A DNA stretch of 8,078 nt from contig CAYWXT010000255.1 of NCBI GenBank assembly GCA_964462125.1, forward strand, positions 1-8,078. Reading direction: 5' to 3'. The stretch's first letter is position 1. Every line of letters starts with the position of its first letter. A program made the translations under genes and the position numbers. Below are positions 6,619 through 8,078 of this stretch, in pieces. The notes beneath the pieces were generated by a model. That model was not told the origin of the DNA. It searched no databases and saw only the letters and a program-made list of their open reading frames with translations. The DNA comes from JAWLFY01 sp964462125 (GTDB lineage: Bacteria; Planctomycetota; Planctomycetia; Pirellulales; Pirellulaceae).

Positions 6619-6751
6619 AACAGCAAGTTCTGATGGAGAACCCCTGTGGTGGCCTTCCAAGGCCGTTGCATCTCCCCGCGCGCCGATCATCCCCAATCCC
6701 CGTTTTTGCAGGGGGGCGCATGCAGATCCGCCGGGGCTTGCGAGAGCCGAG

Positions 6752-7795
6752 ATGCCGTCGACGCAGCTAGACGACTTTCATCTCGGCCCTGCGCTCGGGG
6801 TCGGAACGGTCGGCACCATCTATGCCGCGACCCGCAAGACGCCCACCGGCGACCCGGCGCTCGATCGGGTGGCGGTCAAGATCCTCCATCCGGCAATCAG
6901 TGGTGATCGGCTGATCCGCGCTCGGTTCCGCCGCGAGATGACCATCATGCAGCGTCTGCGGCACCCCAACATCATCGCCTACCACGGCGGCGGGGAGGAC
7001 GACGGCCAGCTCTACTACATCATGGAGCTGGTCGACGGGGGGACAGTCAAGGATTTATTGGAAGCGAACGGACCGTTGTCGTGGCCGGTGGTTGTCGACC
7101 TTGCACGACAGGTCTGTTCGGCGTTGCAATGCGCCCACAACCACGGTGTAATCCATCGCGATCTCAAACCGGGGAATCTGTTCCTCACCCGGGATGCGCA
7201 TGTCAAGTTGGGGGATTTTGGCATCGCGAGGGACCTGCACAACAGCGATCTGACAGCCGAGGGTCTGACGGTGGGGACGCATGCCTACATGGCGCCGGAG
7301 CAGATCACCGGGGAGCGGGGCATCACTGGCAAGGCTGACCTGTACGCCTTGGGGTGTTGTCTGTTTGAGCTGCTCTCGGGCCGCAAGCCGTTCGTTGGCG
7401 ACAATTTCGCGCAGCTGTTCGACCAGCACTTGCGGGCGACTCCGCCGAGCGTCCTTGCCTTTGCTGGAGATTGCCCGCCGGAACTCGATGAAATCATCAC
7501 GCAGCTACTGGTGAAGCGTCCGGAGGAGCGTCCCTTCAACGCCCGTCAAGTTCAAGGCGTGATGCTGCAGCTGGGGGAGACGTACGGTTTGGCCGGCGGT
7601 GTGGAGGATGGAAAGTCGGCCAATGACGTTGGGGCCGCTCACGTGACCGCAGTCGGCCGGCGGATCCTGGAGCGGCAGATTCGTGGTCGTATGGGGGGCG
7701 TGGAACGCACCGAGATCGGCTGGGGGCGGATCGCGATGATCGTGGCGGTGATCGGCGGGGTCATCGCGGCCGCGACGATCTTTCGACAACCGTGA
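6752..7795 (+). CDS. Ser/Thr protein kinase with a C-terminal membrane anchor
   Basis: A 347-residue Hanks-type (PknB-like) kinase with every key element: glycine loop GVGTVG (16-21), Lys43 in VAVKIL, helix-C Glu62, HRDLKPGN (Asp137, Asn142), DFG (155-157), APE (181-183) and an activation-loop GTHAYMAPEQ. It is therefore predicted to be active and to phosphorylate proteins on Ser/Thr. After the kinase fold (to about 275) comes a polar linker, then one hydrophobic helix (about 325-344) and only three more residues. The catalytic domain is thus probably cytoplasmic and tail-anchored, with no extracellular sensor, unlike PknB with PASTA repeats. The ATG at 6752 has no strong Shine-Dalgarno; an ATG at 6720 is out of frame. 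It lies 133 bases after rplU on the same strand and may be read from the same promoter. The substrate is unknown. Confidence 0.95.
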   Translation: MPSTQLDDFHLGPALGVGTVGTIYAATRKTPTGDPALDRVAVKILHPAISGDRLIRARFRREMTIMQRLRHPNIIAYHGGGEDDGQLYYIMELVDGGTVKDLLEANGPLSWPVVVDLARQVCSALQCAHNHGVIHRDLKPGNLFLTRDAHVKLGDFGIARDLHNSDLTAEGLTVGTHAYMAPEQITGERGITGKADLYALGCCLFELLSGRKPFVGDNFAQLFDQHLRATPPSVLAFAGDCPPELDEIITQLLVKRPEERPFNARQVQGVMLQLGETYGLAGGVEDGKSANDVGAAHVTAVGRRILERQIRGRMGGVERTEIGWGRIAMIVAVIGGVIAAATIFRQP

Positions 7796-7904
7796 ATTCT
7801 TTCGACCCCGATGAATATTGAACAGGAGCCTTCTCCGGCCGGTCGGGTCCCCCCGCGATTTTGCAGAAGAGTGATCGGGTCTAGATCAGACAGAAGAGTC
7901 TCGC
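7796..7904 (+). promoter_or_regulatory. Intergenic region with direct repeats before the right-edge gene
   Basis: CAGAAGAGT occurs twice (7864-7872 and 7891-7899), 27 bases apart start to start, around a small inverted repeat TGATC...GATCA. The second copy lies just before the putative ATG at 7905 and its GAAGAG could serve as a weak ribosome binding site. A short frame from ATG 7811 (34 codons) has no recognisable character. Confidence 0.25.
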
Positions 7905-8078
7905 ATGTTCGCTGAGGGGGCTTCCCCCCCTTTTCCCCGCAGCCAGACCGATCAGGCGGTGCCAACGCCAGCGATCGCGGTTATCCTGCGGGGACCGAAA
8001 GGTCGGCTCCCGTGGCGGAGCCGCCGCTTTTTGACCCGCATTTCGCCCGCGAAGCTGGCGGTGCGGACCATTCTCGCC
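7905..8078 (+). CDS. Possible 5' end of an unidentified gene, cut by the window edge
   Basis: An open frame of 58 codons from ATG 7905 to the right edge with no stop; the other two plus-strand frames close. Third codon positions are about three-quarters G or C, similar to the neighbouring genes. The start is Pro/Gln-rich, then basic (GRLPWRSRRFLTR), then LAVRTILA, which could lead into a first membrane helix, as in membrane sensor proteins; that is a guess. A GTG at 7959 is an alternative start. Against it, two terminator-like hairpins lie inside the frame (7916-7934 and 8004-8032). I do not recognise the product. Confidence 0.35.
   Translation, partial: MFAEGASPPFPRSQTDQAVPTPAIAVILRGPKGRLPWRSRRFLTRISPAKLAVRTILA
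8004..8032 (+). terminator. Terminator-like hairpin near the right edge
   Basis: CGGCTCC (8004-8010) and GGAGCCG (8017-8023) make a perfect 7-bp GC-rich stem with a 6-base loop, followed after four bases by five Ts (8028-8032). A second hairpin with a GAAA tetraloop (GACC 7993-7996, GGTC 8001-8004) directly abuts it. It could end the kinase transcript, which would argue against the open frame from 7905, or be chance structure in GC-rich coding sequence. A further G5/C5 hairpin with TTTT sits at 7916-7934. Confidence 0.3.

Noticed and set aside
6651..6664. Intrinsic terminator after rplU
   Set aside because: GGCCTT-CC-AAGGCC is a short hairpin with a two-base loop and no T-run; the GTTCT/AGAAC stem at 6627-6641 is also too weak.

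Overview
The window looks like a chromosomal segment of a GC-rich planctomycete, most likely of the Pirellulaceae (Rhodopirellula relatives). The basis is a ribosomal protein L21 that reads like those I remember from that group, a Tat-exported sulfatase with C-terminal HEAT-like repeats, a PEP-CTERM surface protein, a bacterial Ser/Thr kinase and clusters of short dispersed repeats. This placement rests on reading the sequence; no database search was possible.

Layout. Bases 1-662 hold no convincing gene. They are a patchwork of short repeats around a 100-N scaffold gap (145-244): a module A (55-80 bp, three identical copies), a module B (53 bp, two identical copies), and a long inverted repeat built from six CACGAAG heptamers. 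A small hairpin motif, GGGTC-AG-GACCC, occurs inside the B modules and again, degenerate, at 698-721. There it forms the 3' end of the minus-strand PEP-CTERM gene (663-1427), so the protein has a tail beyond its sorting signal. A 312-base non-coding stretch with several stem-loops separates that gene from a minus-strand sulfatase (1740-3665). A 72-base divergent promoter region follows, then on the plus strand a dipeptidyl-peptidase-IV-type serine peptidase (3738-6173), ribosomal protein L21 (rplU, 6304-6618), a membrane-anchored Ser/Thr kinase (6752-7795) and the probable 5' end of another gene running off the right edge (from about 7905).

Working together. The sulfatase and peptidase are divergent exported hydrolases. 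They fit the planctomycete habit of breaking down sulfated polysaccharide and protein outside the cytoplasm; co-regulation is inferred only from the short shared upstream region. The PEP-CTERM protein is a presumed exosortase substrate at the cell surface. rplU is next to a kinase rather than its usual partner rpmA.

I found no complete undescribed system. The most unusual signal is the composite repeat cluster at the left end, which appears to have broken the assembly and whose hairpin element seems to have been captured into a coding sequence.
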